From: JB111 sp052093225
GTDB taxonomy: Bacteria; Actinomycetota; Actinomycetes; Actinomycetales; Actinomycetaceae
Direction: 5' to 3'
NCBI GenBank assembly: GCA_052093225.1
Contig: JBQDDG010000057.1
Coordinates: forward strand, 1 to 14,446
DNA: 14,446 nt
Each line of letters starts with the position of its first letter. Position 1 is the stretch's first letter. Both the position numbers and the translations under genes were made by a program. The notes under the pieces were generated by a model. It ran no database searches, was not told the DNA's origin, and saw only the letters and a list, made by a program, of their open reading frames with translations. Below, one piece after another: positions 1 to 6,270 of this stretch.

Positions 1-18
1 CGATTCCCGCCATCTCCA
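1..18 (+). ncRNA. ssrA: 3' end of tmRNA (partial, cut by the window edge)
   Basis: The first 18 bases fit the 3' end of a tRNA-like domain. CGATT is the end of a TTCGATT T-loop, CCCGC is the 3' half of the T-stem, CATCTCC is the 3' half of a seven-base acceptor stem, and A18 is the discriminator. The following bases are CTC, so the terminal CCA is not encoded and would be added by enzyme. The T at acceptor position 70 would pair with G3 in a GGGGATG 5' strand, giving the G3-U70 wobble used for alanine charging. CATCTCCA is the ending I associate with actinobacterial tmRNA. tmRNA rescues stalled ribosomes. A tRNA is the main alternative, because only 18 bases are visible. Confidence 0.6.
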
Positions 19-33
19 CTCATCCCTGTGAGC

Positions 34-70
34 CCGAAGGCCCCGGAACCCTGCGTTCCGGGGCCTTCGG
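34..70 (+). terminator. Perfect 16-bp hairpin terminator behind the tmRNA-like gene
   Basis: Bases 34-49 are exactly complementary to 55-70, leaving a 5-base loop (50-54). No T-tract follows, which is common for actinobacterial terminators. It sits 16 bases after the RNA 3' end and fits as its transcription stop. The remaining bases to 199 hold only the promoter of the next operon. Confidence 0.7.
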
Positions 71-125
71 CGTGAGCGGCGGGCCACGATGACGTCCGCC
101 GCGGGACCACCACCGCCCACGGGCG

Positions 126-142
126 ATACCCCGGTAGGGGGT
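126..142. promoter_or_regulatory. Candidate operator, ACCCC-N5-GGGGT
   Basis: ACCCC at 128-132 and GGGGT at 138-142 form an inverted repeat with a 5-base spacer, preceded by AT. The site lies about 45 bp upstream of the predicted -10 of the hydrolase/ABC operon. The shape resembles CsoR/RcnR-type metal-repressor operators, but the operon carries no metal-handling gene, so the resemblance may be accidental. Confidence 0.2.
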
Positions 143-158
143 GAAGATGGCTCCCGCG

Positions 159-199
159 GGTGACGCGCGGGGAGGAGCCCGCTTCCTAACGTCCCTGTC
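159..199 (+). promoter_or_regulatory. Promoter of the hydrolase/ABC operon, apparently leaderless
   Basis: TAACGT (187-192) matches the actinobacterial -10 pattern TANNNT and ends 7 bases before the ATG at 200. Transcription would then begin on or next to the start codon. GGTGAC (159-164) could be the -35, although the 22-base spacer is long. No Shine-Dalgarno sequence lies at the normal distance from the ATG, and the purine-rich GGGGAGGAG at 169-177 is too far upstream. This is consistent with a leaderless mRNA. Confidence 0.45.
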
Positions 200-1135
200 A
201 TGACCACACGAACGGCTCCTCGCCCGGCCGCCACCGGCATGCTCTCCACCTACCTCTCTCCCGACGCGGCACCCGCCGCCACCTTCGTGCCCGGCCCCCT
301 CGCCTACGGCCCACGCGAGATCGACGGCCGCACCTTCCTCGCGATCGACCCGCCGGGAGGCGCACGCGTCGTCGAGGCGCTCGGCGACGTCGCCACCGCC
401 GACCACGTCGCCGTCCTCGTCCCCGGCAACGGCCACCACGTCCGCAACTACCTCGGCGCCCGCGGTGCCGGGAGCCTGCGATCGGTCGGCCTGCGCGTGC
501 TCAGAGCCATGCAGGGCGCGGACCCGTCGGCGCGTGCCGCCGTCGTCGTCTGGGTCGGCTACCTCACCCCGCCCGGCATCACGGCCGCGTTCTCCAACCG
601 ACCCGCGCGGGACGGCGCCGCCGACCTCGCCGCCCTCACCCACTACCTGCCGCGCTCCGCACACCTCACGGTCATCGGCCACAGCTACGGCTCCACCGTC
701 GCCGGCTTCGCCCTCTCGCGCTCACGGGTCGACGACCTCGTCGCCCTGGGGAGCCCGGGGATGGGCGTGCGACGCCGCTCCGAGCTCGGCGACGCCGCGC
801 GCGTCTGGGTGGCCCAGGCCGATGCCGACTGGATCCGGCACTTCCCGCGGCTCCGGTTCGGCTCGATGGGGCTCGGGCGCGGTCCGCTGCACCCCGAGCT
901 CGGCGCCACGCGCTTCGGCACCGGCTCCATCACCGGCCACCTGCGCTACTACGCGCCCGGCAGCGAGTCGCTGCGCAACACCGCCCGCATCGCGACGGGC
1001 CTGTTCGACCAGGTGACGTCGGCCGGAGCCGTGCGGTACGTCGACGCCGTGCACCGCGCCGCACACCCGGTCGTCACCGGCTCGGCCGTCACCGAGCCGG
1101 CCGGCGCCGGGCTCACCCTCGTGGAGGCCGCCTGA
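200..1135 (+). CDS. DUF1023 family alpha/beta hydrolase
   Basis: A 311-residue protein with the fold pattern of the actinobacterial DUF1023 alpha/beta hydrolases. A core beta strand, VAVLVPGNGHH, sits at about 70-80. The family-like segment VVWVGYLTPPG is near 116-126. The nucleophile elbow is G-H-S-Y-G with Ser162, and a late His247 (GHLRYY) is a possible catalytic histidine. No clear signal peptide or membrane helix is seen, so it is probably cytoplasmic. The substrate is unknown; an esterase, lipase or amidase type of reaction is inferred from the fold. The ATG at 200 is preferred because a -10 box lies exactly 7 bases upstream; ATG 239 is the alternative. Its stop overlaps the next start (ATGA at 1135), so it is translationally coupled to the ABC exporter genes and may act on a product or lipid linked to export. 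Confidence 0.85.
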   Translation: MTTRTAPRPAATGMLSTYLSPDAAPAATFVPGPLAYGPREIDGRTFLAIDPPGGARVVEALGDVATADHVAVLVPGNGHHVRNYLGARGAGSLRSVGLRVLRAMQGADPSARAAVVVWVGYLTPPGITAAFSNRPARDGAADLAALTHYLPRSAHLTVIGHSYGSTVAGFALSRSRVDDLVALGSPGMGVRRRSELGDAARVWVAQADADWIRHFPRLRFGSMGLGRGPLHPELGATRFGTGSITGHLRYYAPGSESLRNTARIATGLFDQVTSAGAVRYVDAVHRAAHPVVTGSAVTEPAGAGLTLVEAA

Positions 1136-2109
1136 TGACCGCCACCGACCACGCCGGCCCTGCCATCCAGGCCGACGGCGTCCGCAAGGTCTACCCCGGC
1201 CGGGGCGCCGCCCTCGACGGGCTCGACCTCGTCGTCGAGCCCGGCACGATCCACGGTCTGCTCGGGGCCAACGGTGCGGGCAAGACGACGGCGGTCCGCA
1301 TCCTCACCACCCTCCTCGGGCTCGACGCCGGGCACGCCCTGGTCGCCGGCCGGGACGTCACCCGCGACCCGGCGGGCGTGCGCGAGCGCATCGGCGTGGC
1401 CGGCCAGTACGCGGCCGTCGACGAGATCCTCACCGGGCGGCAGAACCTGCAGATGTTCGCCCGCCTCAACCACCTGCGTTCCCGGACGGCGCGCACGCGC
1501 ACGAACGAGCTGCTCGAGCGCTTCGACCTCGTGGCGGCGGCCGACCGGCCGGTGCGGCACTACTCGGGCGGCATGCGACGCCGGCTCGACCTCGCCGTGA
1601 GCCTCGTCCGCAGCCCGCACGTGCTCTTCCTCGACGAACCCACCACCGGGCTCGACCCCCGTAGCCGCGCCGAGGTGTGGGACGCGGTGCGCGAGCTCGC
1701 GGCCACCGGGACCACCGTGCTGCTCACCACCCAGTACCTCGAGGAGGCCGACCGGCTCTGCTCCCGCATCTCGCTGCTCGGCGGTGGCCGCGTCGTCGTC
1801 GAAGGGTCACCCGAGGACCTCAAGTCCCACGTCGGCGGCAGCCGCGTCGAGCTCGTCGTCCCGGGCGGGCACGACCTCGTCGAGGTCGCCGGGACCATGG
1901 CCGCAGCCCTGGGCACCGACCCGGACGTCGACGGGGGAGCGCGGCGGGTCTCGCTGCCGATGCCACGTGGACCCGAGGCGCTCTCCCGGCTCGACCACGG
2001 GCTGGACCGGGCCGGCCTCACCGCCGACGACGTCACGCTGACCCGTCCCGACCTCGACGAGGTCTTCCTCCATCTCACGGACCGCCACCTGGAAGGGGCC
2101 TCCCGATGA
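1135..2109 (+). CDS. DrrA-type ABC transporter ATP-binding protein
   Basis: A 324-residue nucleotide-binding subunit that would hydrolyse ATP in the cytoplasm to drive the permease encoded next. The motifs are complete: Walker A GANGAGKT (44-51), Q-loop Gln91, signature YSGGM (143-147), Walker B LFLDE (164-168) and D-loop TGLD. The H-loop position reads TTQYLEEAD, with Gln200 in place of the usual histidine. That is normal in the DrrA/daunorubicin-resistance branch and supports the assignment. The C-terminal 90 or so residues resemble the DrrA accessory domain. The start and stop both overlap the neighbouring genes by ATGA. Exporters of this class move drugs, antibiotics or lipids; the real substrate cannot be read from the sequence. 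Confidence 0.93.
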   Translation: MTATDHAGPAIQADGVRKVYPGRGAALDGLDLVVEPGTIHGLLGANGAGKTTAVRILTTLLGLDAGHALVAGRDVTRDPAGVRERIGVAGQYAAVDEILTGRQNLQMFARLNHLRSRTARTRTNELLERFDLVAAADRPVRHYSGGMRRRLDLAVSLVRSPHVLFLDEPTTGLDPRSRAEVWDAVRELAATGTTVLLTTQYLEEADRLCSRISLLGGGRVVVEGSPEDLKSHVGGSRVELVVPGGHDLVEVAGTMAAALGTDPDVDGGARRVSLPMPRGPEALSRLDHGLDRAGLTADDVTLTRPDLDEVFLHLTDRHLEGASR

Positions 2110-3038
2110 CCGCACCGGCTATGACGCCGACTCTGTCGCAGGCAGCCCGACCGGGCCGAAGGAGCGACACCTCTCCCGCGCCCGCCGTCGACCGGTCGGC
2201 CCCGCGCCGGCGCGACCTGGTGGCCCGTCCCAGTCCCCTGCCGCGTGCGGCCTGGGCGGTGCTCGACACCTGGGTCGTCGCCCGGCGACACCTCCTGCGG
2301 CTCGTGCGCCGCCCCGACGAGCTCCTCAGCACGCTCCTCATCCCCGTCCTCGCGGTGGCGATGTTCGGGCTGGTGCTCGGGGACGCCCTCGGCGCCTCGG
2401 TGGCGTCCGGGGCGGGCGACTACCGCGAGTTCCTGCTCCCCGGCGTGTTCGCCCTGACCATGGCGTTCGGCATCGGCTCCACCACGATCTCGCTGGCCTC
2501 CGATGCGCAGGGCGGCGTGCTCGACCGGATGAGGTCCCTGCCCTCCTCGCCGGCCGCGGTGGTGACGGGCCGCGCGCTCGCCGACCTCGTCGTCGCGGTC
2601 GTCGAGCTCTCGCTGCTCATGGCGCTCGGCACGCTGTTCGGCTGGCAGTGGCACGGTGGGCCCGGCGCGGTGGTCGCCGGACTCGGCCTGCTGCTGCTCC
2701 TGCGACTGGCGTTCTCGTGGATCGGCATCGTCATGGGGCTGCTGGTCAGCGGGCCCGAGGCGGCGATGAAGTACTTTTCGCTCGTCTTCCCGCTCGCGCT
2801 CGTGGCGGACACGGTCGTGCCCGCCGCGCACATGCCCGGCTGGCTCGCCCCGATCGCCGAGTGGAACCCGCTCTCGGCCACCGTCATCGCCACGCGGGAG
2901 CTCTTCGGCAACCCGTCGGGCCCCACGGGGTCATGGGTCGCCGATCACGCGCAGCTCCTCGCCGTCGCCTGGCCGCTGGCGATCATCGCGATCTGCGTGC
3001 CTGTTGCCCTGGTCCTCATGCGTCGCCTCGGACGGTGA
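2106..3038 (+). CDS. ABC-2 type (DrrB-like) exporter permease
   Basis: A 310-residue integral membrane protein of the ABC-2 family. It has a Pro/Arg-rich cytoplasmic N-terminus (1-48), then an amphipathic region and about six hydrophobic segments, near 77-97, 114-134, 158-178, 187-212, 224-245 and 283-304. The stretch LASDAQGGVLDRMRSLP between segments two and three is characteristic of ABC-2 permeases. The ATG at 2106 overlaps the ATPase stop (ATGA), which fixes the start and implies a 1:1 coupled translation unit. With the upstream ATPase it would form a DrrAB-like exporter. It is the last gene of the operon, ending 21 bases before a large palindromic terminator. Confidence 0.9.
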   Translation: MTAPAMTPTLSQAARPGRRSDTSPAPAVDRSAPRRRDLVARPSPLPRAAWAVLDTWVVARRHLLRLVRRPDELLSTLLIPVLAVAMFGLVLGDALGASVASGAGDYREFLLPGVFALTMAFGIGSTTISLASDAQGGVLDRMRSLPSSPAAVVTGRALADLVVAVVELSLLMALGTLFGWQWHGGPGAVVAGLGLLLLLRLAFSWIGIVMGLLVSGPEAAMKYFSLVFPLALVADTVVPAAHMPGWLAPIAEWNPLSATVIATRELFGNPSGPTGSWVADHAQLLAVAWPLAIIAICVPVALVLMRRLGR

Positions 3039-3059
3039 ACCGACGGGCCTGGTGCCGTT

Positions 3060-3107
3060 CATGACGAAGGACCCCGGACCAGATCTGGTCCGGGGTCCTT
3101 CGTCATG
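3060..3107. terminator. 48-bp perfect palindrome, likely bidirectional terminator
   Basis: Bases 3060-3083 are exactly complementary to 3084-3107, with AGATCT at the centre and no unpaired spacer. The RNA would form a very stable hairpin in either direction. It lies between two converging genes, 21 bases after the permease stop and 49 bases after the stop of the minus-strand gene, so it probably serves both. Confidence 0.75.
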
Positions 3108-3156
3108 CGATGGCCGGCGGGAGCGGTCGTCCCCGTGGGGACAGGGCCGCCCTCGC

Positions 3157-3471
3157 TCATCGGAGCAGGCCGATGGCGAGCAGGTGTCGCGCCGTCTCGA
3201 CCTGCCGGCGACGGTGGTCGGCCTCGATCGCGGCCGAGGCTCCGTCATCGGCGAGGTAGCGGGCGACGGCGCGGAGCACGACGAGCAGTCGACGCGCCAC
3301 CGGCGTGCGCGGCGCACGCTCGGGCAGCGCCGCGGCGCCGACGCCGCGGTCCTTGAGCACGACGACCACGTGGTCGTCGGTCCTTCTGTCACGTACTGCG
3401 GTCTCGATCATGGGTGGCACAGATCTCTCCCAGGTGGTGATGGGCGAAGGCAGAGTCGCGAGAACGGGCAT
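3157..3471 (-). CDS. Small hypothetical protein (104 aa)
   Basis: I do not recognise a family. The 104-residue product has no signal peptide or clear membrane segment. It contains a hydrophobic strand-like stretch DDHVVVVLKDRG (32-43) and a C-terminal half rich in Arg, Ala and Leu that is probably helical (about 58-103). Coding is supported by a strong third-position G/C preference from about codon 25 on, and by a ribosome site GGAAGGA at 3485-3479, 7 bases before the ATG at 3471. Met21 is a possible later start but has a poorly placed ribosome site. The gene converges with the ABC operon and shares its palindromic terminator. It has a leader of about 215 bases that starts at a predicted promoter near 3686. 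Confidence 0.6.
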   Translation of the reverse strand: MPVLATLPSPITTWERSVPPMIETAVRDRRTDDHVVVVLKDRGVGAAALPERAPRTPVARRLLVVLRAVARYLADDGASAAIEADHRRRQVETARHLLAIGLLR

Positions 3472-3583
3472 GGTGGGGTCCTTCCGGGCAGCAGGAGCGG
3501 GGACGACCTCCGCGTCGGAGGGCGCAGAAGGGCGCGCGGCGGCAAGGCAGTGCGGGCCGCGGCCCGGTCGTGGGTGATCGCCC

Positions 3584-3605
3584 CGTCGGGCAGGCATGCC
3601 CGACG
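3584..3605. other. 9-bp hairpin in the leader of the 104-aa gene
   Basis: CGTCGGGCA at 3584-3592 pairs exactly with TGCCCGACG at 3597-3605 across a 4-base loop. It lies in the transcribed leader of the minus-strand small gene, between the predicted start point and the ribosome site. It could be an attenuator or a stabilising stem; no T-tract follows on either strand. Confidence 0.35.
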
Positions 3606-3671
3606 TCGAGGAGGGGGACGGTCCCGTGTCGTCGTCCGACGCGTCACGTGGCCTCGTCCCGTGCGCGTCCT

Positions 3672-3686
3672 CTAGTGCGTCGTCAT
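3672..3686 (-). CDS. Possible leaderless micro-ORF (MTTH)
   Basis: On the minus strand a -10 box TAGCGT (3699-3694) is followed after 7 bases by ATG ACG ACG CAC TAG, a four-residue ORF reading Met-Thr-Thr-His. The spacing is the one expected for a leaderless start. The micro-ORF sits at the 5' end of the roughly 215-base leader of the 104-aa gene, the usual place for a regulatory leader peptide. An ORF this short can easily arise by chance; only its position supports it. Confidence 0.3.
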   Translation of the reverse strand: MTTH

Positions 3687-3693
3687 GTCCCAG

Positions 3694-3721
3694 ACGCTAG
3701 GGCAGCGACCGCCGCGGCGTC
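3694..3721 (-). promoter_or_regulatory. Promoter of the small minus-strand gene
   Basis: TAGCGT (3699-3694, minus strand) is a good TANNNT -10. A weak GGCGAC-like -35 lies about 18-19 bases upstream. The predicted start point is at or near 3686. It is divergent from the promoter of the CGNR gene. Confidence 0.4.
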
Positions 3722-3801
3722 GCCTCTTTTACCGGGATCGGATGCCGCGCGGTCGACGCCCAGTGACGGCGGCGCCGTGGGGGAACACCGCGACGGTCCT
3801 G

Positions 3802-3830
3802 TGGACGCGCGGCGTCACGTGAAGGACAAT
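3802..3830 (+). promoter_or_regulatory. Promoter of the CGNR gene, with an internal TCACGTGA site
   Basis: TGGACG (3802-3807) and GACAAT (3825-3830) are separated by 17 bases and each match the sigma-70-type consensus at four of six positions. The spacer contains the perfect 8-bp palindrome TCACGTGA (3815-3822), which could be a repressor site. The rest of the 3472-3861 gap holds the small gene's leader and promoter and nothing else I can identify. Confidence 0.45.
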
Positions 3831-3861
3831 GGATGAGCGTGACTCGTGAGGAGGTGGAGCG

Positions 3862-4629
3862 ATGAGTGCCGACACCGTGCGGCCCATGCCGGTCCAGGTG
3901 GTGGTCGACATCGTCAACGGCTGGGGCGGACGCGTGCGCGCCGAGTCGGACGAGACGCACTCGCCCTATCCGGACCCGGAGGCGCTCGAGGCAGGCGGTG
4001 CGGACCTGTGGGAGGACCTGGGCCGGCCGGACGACGCCGCGCTCGCCGACGTGGCCGACCGCCTGTTCGAGGTCTTCGCCGCCACCTCCGGACCAGATAC
4101 TGCCGAGCGCCTCAACGCGCTGGTGACCGAGTCGCGGCTGACCACGGTCCTCGCGTGCCACGACGACTCGACGCTCGGCGAGGAGTGGCGCACGAGCGAC
4201 CGGAGCAGGGCGCTGCTGGCGGCCGCCACGCTCGCGCTCGTTGAGCACTTCCGCGACTTCCCGGACCCGAGCAGGCTCGGGACGTGCGACGGGGACGAGT
4301 GCCTCGACGTCTACGTCGACACCTCGCCGGCCGCCCGGCGTCGCTTCTGCACGGTGACGTGCCAGAACCGGATGCGTGCGCGGACCTACCGCGCCGGCCG
4401 TCGCGCCGAGGCCGACGCCCGCGCTGCCGCCCAGCGGGCGGCGGCGGAGGCGCGTGCCGCAGCGCTGCGCGCCGCGGGCGAGATCAGGGGGGCGGTCGGC
4501 CGCGGCGCCTCAGAGGCACAGCGCGCCGCGGCGGAGGCGCTGGAAAACGCCCTGCGGGAGATGGAGGAGGCGCTCGGGGGTGCGGTCCCCCCGGACCCGC
4601 CCGCGCCACCCGTTGCGCCTCAGCGGTAG
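3862..4629 (+). CDS. CGNR zinc-finger family protein with Ala-rich helical tail
   Basis: A 255-residue protein resembling the actinobacterial CGNR (ABATE-type) putative stress-response regulators. The N-terminal 135 residues are the helical ABATE-like region. The zinc site is Cys142-x4-Cys147 with Cys163-x3-Cys167, and the family CGNR motif reads C-Q-N-R (167-170), followed by the basic stretch MRARTYRAGRR. From 182 to 238 the sequence is an Ala/Arg/Glu-rich, probably coiled helix, ending in a Pro-rich tail; this tail is longer than in the usual family member. AGGAGG lies 7 bases before the ATG, which decides the start. A DNA- or RNA-binding role is inferred from the zinc finger. Its end overlaps the converging minus-strand gene by 10 bases. 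Confidence 0.8.
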   Translation: MSADTVRPMPVQVVVDIVNGWGGRVRAESDETHSPYPDPEALEAGGADLWEDLGRPDDAALADVADRLFEVFAATSGPDTAERLNALVTESRLTTVLACHDDSTLGEEWRTSDRSRALLAAATLALVEHFRDFPDPSRLGTCDGDECLDVYVDTSPAARRRFCTVTCQNRMRARTYRAGRRAEADARAAAQRAAAEARAAALRAAGEIRGAVGRGASEAQRAAAEALENALREMEEALGGAVPPDPPAPPVAPQR

Positions 4630-4889
4630 TTCACCGGGAGCAGATGCACCTCGAGGCGTGCGCGGCGATGCTCGGGCACCGAGTCGATCCGGTGGCTGAG
4701 CTCGTCGTGCAGCGCCCACCGGACCGCGCGAGCCACGAGCTCTGCGGCGCGGGCGAGCGTGCGGCGCCGCAGGTACCGGCCCCCGGGCGCGGGGGAGCGG
4801 GTGGGCGAGGGAGGGTAGGTGGTCCCCGATGCGCGGCGGGCGCGGAACGGGGTCGGCCGGGTCGATGTCGTGACGGCTGACGTGGTCAT
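4620..4889 (-). CDS. Small hypothetical protein (89 aa)
   Basis: I do not recognise this protein. The first 35 residues are Thr/Ser/Pro/Arg-rich and look disordered. The rest (about 40-89) is a basic, helix-prone segment containing YLRRRTLARAAELVARAVRW and ending LLPVNYR. Third codon positions are almost all G or C on this strand, which favours real coding over a shadow of the opposite strand. The ribosome site is weak (GAGAG about 10 bases before the ATG at 4889). The frame stays open upstream to an ATG at 5099, but the extra sequence is low-complexity and crosses the region before a plus-strand promoter, so the shorter form is preferred. Its stop overlaps the CGNR gene's stop tail to tail. 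Confidence 0.5.
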   Translation of the reverse strand: MTTSAVTTSTRPTPFRARRASGTTYPPSPTRSPAPGGRYLRRRTLARAAELVARAVRWALHDELSHRIDSVPEHRRARLEVHLLPVNYR

Positions 4890-5077
4890 GGCGGCGGCTC
4901 TCGGTGGTCGTTGGCGCCCGGAAGTACGCCGCCGTGGGTCACCCCGGGGCGCAGGTTCGGGCCGATGGCCTCCGCGGGGCCGGCCGGAACCCGCGACGGG
5001 TGACGACGACGTTGTCTCTCGCCGGCCGCGTCCCGCCCAGACGGGGGACGCGCTCGATGTCACGTGAACGAGACTAC
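4890..5077. other. Intergenic stretch with no recognised gene
   Basis: Between the 89-aa gene and the TRAP-permease promoter I see only the palindrome TCACGTGA at 5060-5067, the same 8-mer as in the CGNR promoter. Open frames here lack ribosome sites and recognisable sequence. Confidence 0.5.
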
Positions 5078-5135
5078 TTGCGCGTGACACACGTGTCACG
5101 CTTATTTACGTCAATGAGCGTGACGACATGGTCAC
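5078..5135 (+). promoter_or_regulatory. Permease promoter with two GTGAC-N6-GTCAC operators
   Basis: TTGCGC (5078-5083) and TTATTT (5102-5107) make a -35/-10 pair with an 18-base spacer. That spacer is filled by a 9-bp perfect inverted repeat (5082-5090 with 5093-5101, 2-base spacer), whose core is GTGAC-ACACGT-GTCAC at 5084-5099. A second copy of the core, GTGAC-GACATG-GTCAC, lies at 5120-5135 just after the expected start point, 36 bp centre to centre. This is the layout of a repressed promoter with two operators. The regulator is not obviously encoded here: GntR and LacI families are candidates, while the LysR encoded nearby has a different site. The leader 5136-5251 shows nothing further. 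Confidence 0.6.
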
Positions 5136-5262
5136 CCCCGGGTCGACCGTTGTGTGTGGTGGCCGTCGGGAATCGGCGTGGCGACGGCGAGCGGTGCGTC
5201 ACGGCCGACGAGCACCTTCCGGGTGCCTCGGACGAGCCTGCGACCACTAACGGAGGTGCGCG

Positions 5263-6267
5263 ATGAGCGCCGAGAACCTGTTCGCCCTCGCCTGCGTCCT
5301 GGTCGTCTTCCTGGCCCTCCTGGCGATCAGGTTCCACGTGGGCCTGCCGCTCATGCTCGCCGGCATGGTGGGCATCGTCATGCTGCGCACGACCGACGCC
5401 GCGGTCAGCACCGTCGCCAGCCAGCCGTTCTCCGCTTCCGCGGACTGCTCGCTGACGATCATCCCGCTGTTCATGCTCATGGGAGTGTTCGCCGTCCACG
5501 GCCGGCTCGCGGCCGCGGGCTTCGACGGCGCCTCCCGCATGCTCGGCCGGTTCCCGGCCGGCTCGTCCGCCGGGGACGGTTCGACGCCGCGGGACACCTC
5601 GGTCGGCAGGCCGGACCGGGCGGGCGTGGCCTATCTCGCGGTGATCTTCCTCGTCTCGATCGGCACGATCTACGCCGGGGTCGCCACGCCCACCGAGGCC
5701 GCCTCGTTCGGAGCGATGACGGCGCTGATCATCCTGCTGATCCGCACCCGGCCGCCGCGCTGGATGGTGGTGCTCAAGGAGTCGGTGACCGAGGCCGTCG
5801 GCCTCACCGCCATGACGTTCCTGCTCATGGCCGGGGCGGGGGTGTTCACCTACTTCCTCGCCCTGTCCGGGGCGAGCAGCGCACTGGTGGACGCGGTGGT
5901 CTCCGCCGACCTGCCGCCCTACCTCGTCCTGGTCCTGTGCCTGCTTATCCTGCTTCCGCTCGGCATGTTCCTCGACGGCGTGTCGATGATCCTCGTCGCG
6001 GCGCCGCTGCTGCACCCGATCCTCACCGAGTACGGGTTCGACGGCATCTGGCTGGGGATCCTCGTGGTCAAGGTGGCGGAGATGGCACTCATCACGCCAC
6101 CGGTCGGCATGAACGCGTTCGTCTACTCCGGCTCGGTCCCCGAGGCCGGTCTGGGACGGGTCTTCCGCGGCATCGTGCCGTTCATCATCGCCGACGTCGT
6201 GGTGGTGGCGATCCTCGTCCTCGTGCCGGAGATCGTCACGTTCCTGCCGGACATGGGGAACGCCTGA
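5263..6267 (+). pseudogene. TRAP transporter large permease (DctM-like) with internal deletion
   Basis: The 334-residue open frame is clearly DctM: N-terminal helix, IIPLFMLMGVFA (66-77), GTIYAGVATPTEAASFGA (134-151), and the C-terminal GIWLGILVVKVAEMALITPPVGMNAFV region (261-287). DctM proteins are normally about 425 residues. Here the text jumps at about residue 100 (GRFPAG) to a Ser/Asp/Arg-rich linker and then straight to VAYLAVIFLVSIGTIYAG. The middle block of roughly 90 residues, which in intact DctM carries the GA-SGSS-AT and IPPS motifs, is absent, yet the frame stays open. GGAGGT at 5252-5257 gives a good ribosome site. No DctP or DctQ gene adjoins it, so it is probably a non-functional relic of an importer for dicarboxylates. 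A functional shortened permease is possible but unlikely. Confidence 0.7.
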
Positions 6268-6270
6268 GCG

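Noticed and set aside
20..682. 220-residue minus-strand open frame opposite the DUF1023 gene
   Set aside because: It starts in the tmRNA terminator region, is Gly/Arg/Val low-complexity, and is antisense to a recognisable hydrolase.
1560..2831. 423-residue minus-strand open frame across the ABC genes
   Set aside because: Low-complexity Arg/Gly/Ser translation opposite two strongly conserved ABC transporter genes; a GC-bias shadow.
4890..5099. Longer form of the 89-aa minus-strand protein
   Set aside because: The added 70 residues are low-complexity and would put the gene start inside the divergent operator; the ATG at 4889 is more economical.
4904..5266. 120-residue plus-strand frame through the permease promoter
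   Set aside because: It spans the promoter and both operators, has no ribosome site and resembles nothing known.
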